Shown here: in pieces, positions 41,901 through 56,900 of the stretch
Layout: each line of letters opens with the position of its first letter
How positions within the stretch are numbered: the stretch's first letter is position 1
Source of the DNA: Hydractinia symbiolongicarpus
Taxonomy: Eukaryota > Cnidaria > Hydrozoa > Anthoathecata > Hydractiniidae
DNA length: 64,000 nucleotides
Direction: 5' to 3'
NCBI RefSeq assembly: GCF_029227915.1
Contig: NC_079876.1
Location: 16,182,001 to 16,246,000, forward strand
The notes under the pieces: model-generated
What the model was told of the DNA's origin: nothing
Database searches by the model: none
Seen by the model: the letters and a program-made list of their open reading frames with translations, nothing else
Position numbers and translations under genes: made by a program

Positions 41901-44900
41901 ATTTTATGCTTTGACAATAAAAGAACTCATTGCGGTAATTTGTAAGAGTTAATTAATGCTCGTGAAACTTGCTAAGATAACTACTTTGCAAAAATTTCCA
42001 TCCGCAAGAGTTTCTTTACTGGAAGTATGTGCAACAGTTTGACGGCTGCTAATCAAATCTATTTATATTTATTTAGCCAACTAAAGACATTGCAAATACA
42101 CGCATAGCAAAGTCCACTTACTGTAACACGAGTCTTACCTGATAGGACCTGTATATGATTGCACTGAACTTAAAGAAAGAACCTCCTTGATCATTGGATA
42201 TTTGAACAAAGACACGCTTGGAGAATATGGTCCTGTTAAAAGTAAAAATTGCATTATAATTGTGATACATAGTAAAATATTTATGTACTATACTTATGCT
42301 TATTATGTTGTTATATACTTATGTAATATACTTATGCTACCATCAGTTGGAATAAAATACTTTAAGAACATATATACATTAACAAAATAAAGTCGTTAAA
42401 CAAAAAGTAAAATAAGTTAATTTCATTAGTGATCTGCCGGTACTGCCTTATAATTTTTGATAATATATTCATTAACATGATGGCACTTAGAAACAAGTTT
42501 ATTAACTTGTTTTTGAGTTGACAATGTGGACCTTTTCTGTTAATATTTCTTTTAACAACTTTATTTTATTAATGTACGCATGTTTTAAAGTATTTCATTC
42601 ATGAAAGATAATCGCATACTGCATTAAACTTGCAGTTTTGTAAATACTTTATCCATGTATAAAATTTAAAAAAATATCTAACCCACTTGTCAAAAACACG
42701 TATTAAGGACTTTTGTCCGACTTAATCATTCCACATACATATATAGTAACTAGTATGTATTAATGTGTTAATTTGAAAGCTTAACTGTAAATAACTGAAA
42801 TAAAACAACAACTAGAGAAATAAAAAATCCATGCATAATAAACGTCACTTACTATCATAGTCAGTCTCAAACTTTTGTTTTTTCGACAATGGGCCTGCTC
42901 CACCACCAGTGGTGGCATGTATACGAATTGTATAATTTGTTCCTGGATATAAATCTTTCACTGTTAAAAACGTAGCATTGGTGTGGCCTGAGACATCATG
43001 AGCAAATTTTTTGTAGTAAGTCTTTTGACCAATGAGTGTAATCTAAATTTTAAAATGAAACATTAAACAGAATGAAAGTGGTTCCAGTACAAAACATAAA
43101 AAGTAAGTATTTCTTACATTATAAACTTTTATAATTCCATTTATTTGATAAGGTTCTTCCCAATTTAAATAAATTGTAGTGGGTGATTTCTTTTGAACAC
43201 TGATATTTCGTGGTTCAGTGGGCTCTAAATAATCAAGAGGTAATAAAACAGAAATACAATATTTGATTTTTGGTTTTAGAAGTAAACAGAGTTTGAAGCC
43301 AGGGTCAAGACTTAACAATAATATGGAATATAAATTACAATAACATAAGTAATAAAAACGCTAAATTAAAAAAAGTTTATGACTATAGAATACCAAAACT
43401 CTCAGGAAACACCATGTAAAATCAAAACAAAAATTAAAAACACAAAAATAAGAAAATAGATAAATAAACAAAAGAACTATACATAATCACCTCCTTCCAG
43501 TGTTTTTGTTTCTACAACATCACTCCATGGTCCAATAAAAAAGTTTTCTTTTGTGTAAGCTCGAACCTGTACCAAAAAATTTTTAAAACAATTGAAACTG
43601 TAAAAAAAGGCAAACCTGAAAATCTTCCACTCAATTTTGATAAATTAACGGAAGTATATGCTACAACGGGCACGTACGAAACTAATTACCTGAACTTCAT
43701 ATTCTTGGAAATTACTTAAGTTTTTAATGGTGAAAGACATATTCTCTGAAATGCTTGTAACATTTAAAACAGCTTGTAAATTGTATTTTTCTTTATATTT
43801 TATCTCATATTTACTGATAACTCCACCAACAGGTTCAGGTTGAAGCCAAGAAACCAAAATTTCTTCTTTGGACTTCGGCATTAATGTAACATTTCGAGGT
43901 ATTGATGGAACTGGAATATATAAATGTAAACAGTCAGAATTATCGTAATCCTTCCTAACTATATGGCAAGCAAAATGCTTTCTAAATTATGTAAATAAAC
44001 AACATGTTTTACCTCCTTCAGCAGTTTTAAAAGATACATTTTTCCTAGTAGATTCAGTCAGCCGATTGTAGCTAGAAACAGTTACAACGTAATCCGTATA
44101 GGGCGTTAGTTTGTCAATAATTTGATTCGATGCCCTACCAATAATGGATGTGTTTCCCTTAAACAATAATTTAATCCCAGTTGTGGGAAAGTCGCCAGTT
44201 AATTGTCCAAAATATACAGAGATTGTAGCTGTGGTATTCGTCGATGTGATATTTACATTTGGTGGACTAACAGTTGCTGAAACAAAGGTATGAAACATTT
44301 TGACTTGTTGACAGATGTGTAGCAATATTATCTTTGTATGTAAAAATGTCGCTACAAAGAATATAAAGTCACACCAGGCTCTTCTCTCTGTTGTAACTAA
44401 TACTCCAAAAACGGAAAACATTCTATCACGATTTTACAAACTATACTAGTATATTTCTAGCAACCAAATGTTGTGAATTAACTATTATTGTGCCCATCTA
44501 AACATAGGCCACTAATTTTTCTTTCGTCAAAAATTATAAAGTGTAGATTTCATATTTTATCTGAATGAAATTTTAAAAAGGCTTTATGTTGAGTTCCACC
44601 GGGCAAAAATTACTTAGTTTTAGCTTACATAAGAAAAAAGGAAAATTAAATTTAGAAAAGCATACCATTAAAACCAATATAACTTGCTGTCACAATTTGT
44701 TGTCCCTTGTTTGTTGAATCACCAGGATAGTATGCAGCACAAGTATAATTTATATAACATGTTGTGTTACTGATATTACTAAAGTCACATGAAATATTGT
44801 TTTCAATAATCCAATCAGTCATGTTTCGATGAATTTGTAAGTTGGAGATGTAAGTACCATTGACGTTATTGGAAGACCCATTTATATTCATGTTATGATA

Positions 44901-47900
44901 AGCAGATAAATCTTCTGTAGGAAAATTCCACTCCTGTTGAAACCCAGGTTGAGCTTCAACAAAACACTTGATTGATTTACTGGTGTTTTTTACAATTGCA
45001 ACTGATTTAAGAACTTCTACTTTAGGATGAGTAGCTAAAATACAAACATATATGTTACAAAATAAATCTGATAAACACAATACGACAATTTAATGCTGTA
45101 TCAATTTTCCCAATTTTAGGCAACTTCCCTTTCATTTTTATTTTAATATTTAACAATTTTTAACTATTGTGTGGGAAATACAACAAAATACCCAAACACT
45201 AAACCGGTACATTAATTCATAAAATTTTCTAGGCTTGAAATTTTCAGATATAAGTTGCACGTGTACCTGACACAGGTATTTAATTTCTTATATACAAAAA
45301 TGCTTTATCAGTACTTCGATGTCTTGCACAACTGTCAAAATTAAAAGTTTATAAAGTTCTATTTGTGTTTTTATGTAAACGGAACGTTCGCATGGCTAAT
45401 TAGCATTTGAAGCCGCATTAATGTTTATTACGCAATTAACGCTGCTAATATTGTGATTGTTGGTGATATTAAACTATATGAATAATTTTGTAAAGAAAAA
45501 ACAAAACAAAACTTAAAGTATCATTATTCGTTTTTTCCAATTTTTCCAGTTCTTGAGTAATAAAATTATTGAGTCCAATTTAAAAAAATATTCCATTTCA
45601 AATTTCCGTGCAGGGCAAAACGCAAAAAATTGGCTTTTCCGCACAACCAATTATTCGACCAGGCCTTTGTGCAAAAATGTGCTAAGTTACGCTATCTAGT
45701 TAGTATCAAAGCAATGATAACCTTTATGACAGCCAAGCAATTCCCAACGCATGCTGCAACCATGTTTGTTCCAAGATGTTGGATGCAAACGAACACATTT
45801 AGCAGATATTGGAACGGGAAATTTTCTTACTACTGTACCATATCTACTTGTTGCTCCACTAGACATCTAAAATTAAGACAGAGAATTTTAATAATCTTAT
45901 CATAAATACACCATAGACAAATTCATCGATTCAATTTATTCAATACTACATATGTAAAATAATAAGTTTTAAATTTTAAATACAAAGTAGGTATAGATCA
46001 AGGAAAAACACATACCGTAACAATATTGCTCAAAGTATAATTATATAAAGTTCTGTTTCCTTGATATCCATATGATATATAATATGATAAAACTCTTCCA
46101 TCATTGTAATATCCTTGTCCTTGTATTGCAACAGCATTAATAAGTTTATGTGAATCAAAGCATACTTGAATCCAAGGTTGATGATCTGCAAAAACAGAAG
46201 TCTTATTAGTCTTATTTTCTTAAAAAACTACCTTGGGAACAATAACTTAGGTATTTCAACGACAATTTTCATATACCATGCATGGCATGCTTTCGTTAAT
46301 AATGTTAGAATGGTTAACCTAATGACATGGGACAATCCGTCGCTGATTTTTATCATTTTGGAATGGAAACACAAACACTTTTTAGCAGGTGGTATATACC
46401 GCCCATTTTCAAAAGCTATCATTATATTGATGTCTTGTCATTACTGTTTGTTTTTTCATTTAAGTTCTATACTATAATTTGTGCGTTGTAAATAGTTTGA
46501 ATATTTAACATCCTTTGATACAAAACTCATTAACTGCCCCGCGTGTTATGTTTTTTAAAGTTACACCTTAAAAGTTTTGTTTGTTAAAATTGTTTATTTT
46601 GATCAAAAACAGTAAAAAAAAGACTTATACCCAATATGGACTAAATAAATTCTACCTGTTTCGAATAGTACAGCTAGTTAAAAAAGTTGAAACTCACAAA
46701 AAAAGATATTAACCTTTATTTTCATATTTTGTCCAATCTCCAATCATGTTATTAAGACCGCTATTTTTTGGCCCATTTGCTGCATCTACACTACCATTAG
46801 CATATACAGACGACGAGCTCAATGTAACACCATAATTACCTTCTATACCAAGTTTGTGCATACAACCTAAACAATTATATATGACGAAAATGTGAGATAA
46901 TTTAGACAAACACACATCAATATCGGGAAAAATAATTACCATTATCACATCCAACAAACTGAATTTCTCCACACACGTTTGTTGACGATGTTACTATATC
47001 AATAACTTTACAAATAATTTCTTCGTCAAACCAAAACATCAATGCTGAATCATCACTTCTAGGCTGCGACAACTAGAGAAAAAATCAATATAAAAATTCA
47101 AGAAACAGAACATTTAATGGAAAAGTTTGATGTACATATAATAAACTTTATCACCCAACTATCACAAGATGGCAATATAATTTTTTGAAATCTACGACTA
47201 TGATGAAACTTGTAGAAGGAGGAAATTTGCAAAAAAATATTATTTTTATAAACATAAACTACATAAACTAGCCAAAAGTTGCCCTTATAGTTAATGGATT
47301 AATTCATAAAACCTAATCTTTTATTGTCTTCATTTTCTTCATGTTGAAAAAAATTTCGCATCAATATTCTTGGAAAATTTGACGACATAATTTCTTTCAA
47401 ATTCGACCAAAAGTAAACAAAAACATAGTGTTTAAACTTTTTTAAAAAAACTAAATATTTAAAGGCCACAACGCATTTGGTTATGCTGCAATTAAAGTTA
47501 CGAAAACAATCATAGTTTATTTTATCTAATCTGCAAACCATGAAAGCTTTGCAAAAATAGCTTCTTACCAATTTAATAAAAAAAAATAAGAAAGGATGTA
47601 AAAAGTTGTTTGATTATTAGTCCATGTTAAAGATAAATGAGTGATGCTTTGATTAACATCAGAACTGTGAAACCTAAAATTTTTAGTCTTTAAAATTAAT
47701 GAAAATTACGAAATGCTATTTTGCATAATAGCCTTAATACACAATCACTGATATTATGTTAAAATAACACTTTATGTAAATTATCCAAAACATTACCTTT
47801 GTTAGCTTAATTTTCTCTCTTTCAGTCATGTTTTTAGGTGACTGCCCATATCTAATGTGAAAATCACTAAAATTGTTGTTATTTAACCTAAGTCCTGTCA

Positions 47901-50900
47901 ATGTAACCCTTTTCCCAAAATGATAACGGATGTATGATAAGTTTTTGCTGCAGATTTGTGAAAATGGTTTAGATTGTGGCAGGTTCAATTGCACAGGAAA
48001 GACAGGAGATGAACAAGCTGAAAATAAATAGTAACAAAAATTAGGACAGTAGACAAACCTAACAAAGCACTGAGTAACATTACTACTTACTTTCAGCACA
48101 TCCATACAATTCAACCTTTAGACAAGCTTGGTTATCTCCAACAAAATGGAATTCGATATAACGTAATGTTATCTCTTTGTTTTTAAACCAGTATCGTCTT
48201 GTGTATTTGCTTCGTGGATAATCATACGACTAAAAAAAGGTTTAATGGTCACAACTTACATTTCACACGGCACATATCTCACATTTTTATTACGGTAGAT
48301 GTCAACCTTACCCTACGAGTGCCACTCGAGGTATCATCCATTTTTACTATTTCAGTGTTGTTCATACTAGATACACTGTATTTGAACCAGACTTGATGAA
48401 TGGCAAATGAGTATCCTTGTAATGCCATCCCAGTCACTGTCATAAGTCGACCAAGATCAATCTTTAACCAAATTATGCCTGAACTTGCACACCAAAATTT
48501 ATCACTGTTAAGACGAGCATTTGATGCCTTTAAACCACCATCGGGTTTGGATGATGTGAATTGAATATCATTGATAATCCCATTCTCAAATCCCAGGGGT
48601 TGCATACAAGGTCCTAAAGGGAGCTATACATTTTTGTTGTGTCCTTTTTAAATTTTATTATAAAAGTGCTACCTTTTAGTTAAGTTTTAAAGTTGTATTT
48701 TGCATATATTGCTGTGTTTACTAAAACTTTGTTTTGGCAAACACCGTTATCAAATAAAGGATTAAATTAAGACAGAAAAAAATGTCAAAATGTCATTAAC
48801 CGCCACTGTCTAAACACTAACACAAAACAAAAAGTCACATACTACAAACGCTAAATTTTAATTTACAAAATAAAACACTGTACAAATTACGGCTTCCGTG
48901 AATTTATTAATTTCCGGTAGTTTCTTTTAACTACGGCAATAGGTTTTCTGAATAAAACAAAACTTAAATAAAGGTTAATGTTCAAACCTGCCGGAGAAGT
49001 CTTAACTGAAATTTCAGTACTCCAATTGCTACTGGTACTGGGTGATAATAAAAGAAACCGCATCTATATGAAAGCACAAAATAAGACATTATATAATTTT
49101 ATTTATATAAAAAGGGTAAAAATAACCCATTACAAAAACTAATATACCATCCTACCCTGTCAGTTTATCTAACCTATCCTCACCTTCCCGTGTTGTAAAA
49201 AAATTAAAAGGGTTTTGGAATAATTTATAAAATCTTTCAGCCGGCATCATTTATACATTTATAATTTTTTGCAACACTAGGTTTACATTCACTACTATAT
49301 TTTTAACTTTATCATTTACTTTACAATAAAAGGCAAGTTTATGTTATTTGTAATTATCTTTCTATTTAATGAAAAAAAGGGAAAACGAATCGGTTTAAAC
49401 ACCCAAAATTACACTTAAGAAATTCTCAACTCTATAAAAGTTTCTCTTCCAATTGCAGCCCTATGATTTGGGACTATTTATTTACCATGAGCACCTTTGC
49501 TCTGCATCTTATTCTGAAATCCATGTCAGTTATATAGAAATCGGTTTTGCATTGCTTTGAATATAATGTTCAAAATTCGCGCTCGTTTTTATATAAAAAA
49601 ACACACAAGACTATCTTACAATTCTAGGTATATATATATAAGCTTTCACCCTACACATTGATAAATTACAAGTAACTATAAGCCAGAAAATGAAAATACC
49701 ACTGGATCCTTCATATATATTTTATGGGTAGCTTTTTCAACAACCTTAAAAGAAATATATTTAAGATTTGTACGAACTACCAACGTTCAGATTTACAAAA
49801 AAATAAAAAGAGGGGCAAAAAAAGCAGAAAAATCTGTAAAATAAGGATCTGTAATAGACAATGAGAAAACTCATGGTGCTTTTAGTTTTTTGTTGTTCAG
49901 AAATTAAGTAACCATAATAAGTTTTACCTTGCACTTGTATGTAGTAAAGGGTGCAAGCTCGTAAACTGTAGCAGACGTAGCTGTGTTTGGTATGTTGTCC
50001 GTAAAAACGATTTCTCTACAATTCTGTCGACAACATTGAATTTCATACTTTGTTATGTGCATATTCTTAAGTGGTATCCATGAAAAAGAAATTGAAGTTG
50101 CATTCTGTGAAATAACTGAAAATTTTTTTACGGCTAAATCTAAAATAAACAAATATTATACTTCTTTTGCTGCACTTTTTTAAGTTAATACGTTAAGAAA
50201 ACAATTACAACAACTATAAAAATTTTATTTTTATTAATTTATAATAAACCAATTCAGAGGTAACATGCTACTAGAATATATGGGTTATACCTTGATATGA
50301 CCAAGTGAGATTAAAAGATGTCTTGACAGGAACAGAGGAGTTTTGAAAGATGTAATGATATGCACACACAAATTCTTTAGTACACTTGAAATTCCCGTTT
50401 GCTTGTTTATTACATCTGCCAAATCTCAGCAAAAACTGATCAATATTATTTTTAAAAATTAGAAACGATTTATATATTGTAGTTGCATTTTTGTTCGACA
50501 TCTCGGTTATCATATAATTTCCATCATTTGTGATGATTTTGTTATTCACACTCCATTGTATATTTGGATGTGTACCAAATGCTGCACATTGTAAGCTGTT
50601 GTTTACTCTCCTTATCACAACATTAGGAAGTTTATCTAAAACAGGAGGATTGTCGTAATACTAGGTTGTATTATACACTTTGTGAGAAGTTCTTAACCCT
50701 CAAACAATTTGTTGAAGGTTAAGATTACTATATTTATACAAAAGAAATTCAGACTATTGAGAAGACATAAGGAGTGATGAATATGAACAATAAAAACACA
50801 TTGAGTTAGACCCCAATTTAGCCTATTTGAAATTAGTTTTATGATAACATTTATAAAGGGGTTGATATTTAATTATCTGTGTTAAAATTATTTATTTACG

Positions 50901-53900
50901 GATCAACTTCACATTAAACTATAAAAATATTACTCTCTCCCCTTTTGATGTATTCTCGTTCACATTAAAGAAAATGTATTCTTTTTCTGTTTTGTTTTTC
51001 ATAGCCTCAATCATAGAAATAAATGACAAAAAAAAAGTTTATTATGCCAATCAAGACTTCGATTTAAATCCCATACCTTATTAGCTTTTACAGATTTTAG
51101 GTTCGCATGGTTAGCAGTTAATAAGAATGAAAGCTAAACCACAAACAGGTCTCTAATCTCTTCTTAATAAAATCTCTTTTCTCGAATCTTCTTCCCGAAA
51201 TCTCATTTTCAAAACAATCCTTTTCCAAAGTGTAAAACACTTCTCTTTCAAAAATCTCAATAAATTCTCAGATCCAATTCTGGTTCACAATATTAGAGTT
51301 AGATTTTGATTACTCACGTTTTTGTAAAAATGACATACTAGTCTGATATTTTTACAAAGCACTTTCTTAAAAAATAATCATGCAGTTTGCTTTGTGGAAT
51401 CTACCATAAATTTGAGGACTCTGGACGGCCTTTTTTGCCATTTATTGTGTTTAGTCCTCTCCTACTAAGCCAAATTGAGTCGGGATATTACTTTATTCAT
51501 GCAAATGCCTTGTGAACTGCCACGACATAAAGTTGTTGGTAAATTGAGCACGTGTTTTGGGCCACTTGCAGAGAAGTGTCAATATACAGAAGAGAAGTGT
51601 GAGAATACAAAAATTGAAAGAGAAGTGAGCCATAGATGCATCGGCATTGTCAACTTTTTTTGTAATATGTAACATGTAAAGGTTAATATATCGCCCCATA
51701 TCTTAAACAAACCCATCTAAAGATTTTGGCTACAAACAAAGATTTTTCTGGAAAATTATCTCGCAACCCGGTTATGGTCCTATGCAGCTTAATTCCGGAA
51801 TTGCGCCAGAACCGGATAAACAACATAAACATCTTACAGAGGCCATTTAGTGTCACGTTTTCAAATCTGTTTGACCATTTTGTCTTCCATAAGCTTTTCT
51901 TAATTTTATAGTATTTGTTTTCACATGTTAAGGCACATATATTTTTATGGTTTATTTTACCCACGTATAAATCTAAATCACTAATTTTAAAATTTTGACG
52001 AAGAACATAGATTTTGAACTAGCTTGTGGCTAGCTATACTGAGTTGTACTTAGTCCTATTCTTTTAAAGTTTATATTCAGTTCGGCATCCTATTATTCAT
52101 TTGTGTATGGTGTTGTGGCTATCTAGCTACAGAGTTAGCTGCTTTTAACTAAAAAGTGAAAAACGCAAAGTTGCATGAATGTTTTTGCTATGATGGGGCA
52201 ACAATGGGTTGCAAATGTTTTTGTTTTTGATAAAGTTTCAGCAACATTTTTTTTAAAAAATATATATTTCACCTGAGACATTTTAAAAATATTTCGACTT
52301 GAGTAAAAAAGGTTTGTAAACTCTATTTTTATTTTAGCTATCATTGCGGTAAAGTTATTTTTCAAAAAAATATGTTGCAACACTATAATGGTGTGGGCGC
52401 TTCAATTGATTTACGACATATCTGTACTAAAGTGCTCCACCTGATTGTGTGGCACATTGTACGGCTCTTATGTAGTGCTCCACAGAGTATAAAACATTGG
52501 GTCACACAGTTACTTGTAGCTTAAATCCGCGCTTTGACGCTTCCGGCTAGCCATAAATTTCTTACATAGAAAAAGGTAATAAAGGCACTACCCGACTATT
52601 ACCAGCATCCAATATTCATTTTTCCATTATTAGGGCGATGATTCATCAAATACCCGTCTACATTGATAACTATATGGCAAATATCAACTTGAAAGCGTAT
52701 GTATCAATAAAAATGATGAATTACCAAAATTTCGAAGAAATGAGACAATAGGCTCTAAAAGTCAGACCTTTGTTGAATGAAGAACAACTTACTATAGTAG
52801 ATTCCATTCTAAATGTTTTGATAATAATCACAATAATTATATTATTATGGAAGTTATTACAAGAAATTTGTGTGTTGCTACTTGTGCATGGACAGGTATT
52901 GCTGCTACATTATTGCAAAATGGTAAGACTGTCACTCACTTTTCAAGTTACCAGTCTCTGTTTTAGACGGCTCTACAAGTACTGTTAAAGTCAATAGTTA
53001 CAGTATGATAACTAAATATTCTCTTAAGGCGATTGATGACATGTTTAGGGTTATATGTAATAGCAACACACCTTGCGCTGGTAAAGTTATTGCTTTGAGA
53101 GGAATTTTCTTCAAGTATTTTCAGTTGTAGAGAGAACTGGACGAGCACAATTTTTAAAAGTCTGCTTGAAGAGTTCCACTCTATTGCTCTTGACTAGCAT
53201 TTTTCACCTACATACTCACTAAGAGCTAGATAAGGAGAACAAGTGTTTTCAGAATTTCTTTTAAATCTTGGCAGATGTCTTAACTCCAACTAATGAAAAA
53301 GCGTTGGAGATTAATAAACACATTTTGAATCAAATTCCTGGCGATACAAATACGTACCACAGTGTTGATTCTGTTGTGTCAGACAACTAAGAGGAAATTA
53401 ATATATACCCTATTGAGTTCACGTATGCCACCACACCACTTCAACATGACAATCAGATGTGTTGTAATGCTTTTGAGAAATCTGTGTCTCAAGGATGGCC
53501 TTTGCAATGGTACAAGACTAATCGTTCGTAACCACCATGCCAATGTTATTAACTGTGTAATTGTTACTGTTATTTGTAGAGGTGATTGTGTTCTAATTTA
53601 ATTAAAGAGTTTCACTCTGCCCAAATGATACGAATCTACCCTTTCAAATTAAGCGAACACAGTTTCCTTTAACATTGTCTTATGCATTGACCATAAAAAA
53701 AAGTTAGGGTCAAACTTTTGAGAGGGTTGGTATATACTTGCGCAGACCTTGCTTTACCAATGGCGAATTGTATGTTGCTTTTTCCCAAGCACGGTCATTT
53801 GCTGCAGTAAAGGTAAAAGTTGTCAGTACTTATCAACAAGTTTATGTAGGGAATAAAGATTCACAAAGAAATATCGTTTTTCCACAAGTGTTGTGAATAT

Positions 53901-56900
53901 TTTAGGTGTCAATTACTGATACAATGTTGACAGCAGGTTACTGTTACCTCTTGAAAGGTATGTGAGCTGTGTTGCGGCAAGTTATTGTATACCTCTTAAA
54001 AAGAATGCGTTTTGTGTGCCAAGTTACTGAGGACCTCTTTAAAGCTATGTTTTCCATATTAATATAGTTAATAGAGTTAGTTTATATATAGTTAGTTAGT
54101 ATTTTACCTCAACTTCCTAAGATTTAGTCAAAAATTTAGCCAGCATTTAAATAACTCTTACATAATAGTTTGCAATGCTAACTTTTTTAGTTTAATAATT
54201 CTTTAAAAAAAATTCTAGTCACCAAAACTCTGTAGTGCGTTGGTGTTTACAGAATTGTCTAAACCATTCAGTTATTGTGTTAATAAAACACACAAAAGAT
54301 TTCATATTTGTGAAAAAATTATTAAATGTTATCCCTGCTACATGTCAAAGTTTGTGTATCACTTGTTTCACATGTTTCAAAGCTTGTTACAATGAGGTTG
54401 AAGATTATCCAAAAATTTGGCCTTTGGATAACCTTTTGGCAAAACTGACACCCCTGCAGGTAAAACGAAGGGACCAGCAAGCCTGAATCTATTATACATG
54501 GTGTTAATTTTTTTCCTTTTCTCTAGAAGGATTAAAAAACGGAGTTAATAACTGAGCTTTTATTTTGGAAACGTTGCTCCTGCTCTACTTTAAGGTCCGC
54601 GCATTATTTCATCCTTGTGTCTCTCCATCCGGCGTTATCGTTATCTTTTGACTCGTGTACTTGCATGGCAGGAAAACAGATGGTAAGATTTAGTGAAAAG
54701 AAGTTTTCCCCTTTGGATTTCTTTTTACAGAAACATCGATGAGATTAATACTACCACTTACCTGTTCAGTTATTCTAGGCTTTGTTTTAACAGCTACAGC
54801 TGTCATCGACGGATAATGATCGTAATCATCTTTGGCTATTTGTCCGAAAGACAAAATTTGTCTAGAGAGCCAATGTAATATTGTCTACGAAATCCAGTGT
54901 AAGGATTGTGACGCTTTTTATGACGGCGAAACGAAACGAATGCTCAAGCAACATGCTTAAGAGCACAAAAAAGCCGTACACAACGCAAATACAGACAAAA
55001 ATGACATTGTGGACCATTGCTGGAAGAATGATCATATTATTGACTGAGAAAATAAAAGACCATAGACCAAGAGTCTGGTTGTTCAACCACTGATTTAAAC
55101 TAACGCTTACAGAAACACATTTACAAAATTTGTTTTACAAATAGCAGCAGTCTGATTATCCTTTATTTTCTTCAGTGTTTTCTTAGGTTGTGCATATGAA
55201 TTTGAAGATTCTAATCAGTATTACCTGCATTTTCTCATATTTTTACACTTATTTTACATATATCAAATTTGCCAACACATTTTTTTAATATTTCCATTTC
55301 GTTTTAATTTCATGCAACAGAAAAATCTAACCCATTATTATCGATTGTAAAAATAAGTTTAACAATTTTAGAATTAAAAAAATTTAAAGAGATTTATGTT
55401 CTTTGCATTAGATTAATGAAGTAGAAGATTGTAAACTGTTATTATACCTTATGACGCTAAGTCAGTCAACATAAATGAAAAATCACTTTAAAAAAAGACT
55501 TAATCTCAGAAACATGATCAACAACTTACAAGATTTTGGTACTTTTTTGGCAATGTAGACTGACTAATTATACAGGAAACTAAAAGATGTCTCCTCAAAA
55601 TGTCGTTAATAAAAGATAGCTGTATGAATATTTTTCATGCTCGCAATTTCTTGTATGTCATGCAAAAACATGTTAATAGCAATCTTATGTACATTATGGC
55701 TTCAAGCTTTCAGTTAAGTAAAACACATTTTGTTTTAATTTCATGTAACAAGTATACCAGAAAAAATCTAACCTATTAAATGAAGATGTGAATAAATGTT
55801 AAGGAATTAAAGTTAAAACATTAAAAAAACTAATGAAATTTAGTCTTGCACAAACCTCCATCACATCCCATAATCTCCAATCTTCCACCACATCCTTGAT
55901 CACGATTTACTTTATTATTACAATCCATTTCATGCAATCTAACGCACTTCGCTTTTAACATAGTTGGAAGAGTAGCTAGTTGTGTTTTGTATCTGTTTTT
56001 GCTCCCTCTGAATACCTGAAGAATAATCAGAACTACATGAAGTATACACTTTAAAGCAAATTTACACTTATGCAAAAAACAATTCTTAAAATATCTTATA
56101 AAAATAAAATACTTTACTAACATGTTTGATACTATTTATTTTGTAATCATAAATGACGGAATCATGTTTATAACCATATTTTATTTTGTAGGTTTCAATT
56201 CTGTCATTCCATGCATAACCAAGACCTTGCAGAGCAACTCCAAAAATGTATTTTGTTTCATTAAAGCACACCTGAAGCCAAATGGTTTGATCACCTAAAC
56301 ATATAAAAAAATATAAAAAATATCCTACTTCATGAAAAGTTAAAAACTAAAATTTAAAATAAACAAAACGTGTTTAGGTATGTTAGTTATTAACAATAAG
56401 TAAGAAGTAATGCAATAACATTTTGTCTGTTGAAATATATTTGAAACGCAAAACTGTTGTTCACCAAGATCTGAAACTCACCATGGAAATATAAAATCAA
56501 CAATGAAATATAAAAAGGAAGTATGTTAAAAAAATCACAGAAAAGCTAACAAATTTGAAGTGACTTTGAAAGTACCAGAAGTAATTAGCTTTTTTAACAT
56601 ACCAACTTTTCTTGCCCATGCATTTCTAAGACTATTCAATCGAGCTTTATCTGGCAAATTATTATTTGAAAACGAACCAGAAGCAGATAAAGTTATTCCT
56701 GGTTTTCTCCTTTCAAGTCCAAGTTTATTCATGCAACCTAAACACAATAGGAACTAAAGTTCTGTTCAAATTGATCATCAGTACTTTTTGTAATAACTGG
56801 ATAGTTGATGAGAAGACTTTATATATTAACAAAACTATGTAAAACTTTACATATCCACAATCCATACATTTTCCAAGTGTGTGTATTTAAAATATTTAAT

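Larger units (their letters stand above)
50636..55855 (-). other. Gene C 5.2-kb intron with transposon relics
   Basis: Separates F5/8C-3 from Ig 2. It holds plus-strand relics of a Helitron helicase (52763-53896), a short tandem repeat (53937-54050) and a Penelope-like end (54874-55090). I recognise nothing in 50636-52700 or 55100-55855. An ORF at 54235-54486 rich in cysteine is not identified. Confidence 0.7.

Noticed and set aside
45630-45905. 91-codon plus-strand ORF
   Set aside because: Antisense shadow of the F5/8C domain 6 C-terminal exon.
54235-54486. Cysteine-rich 83-codon plus-strand ORF
   Set aside because: No family recognised; it lies between two transposon relics and is likely a fragment of one of them.
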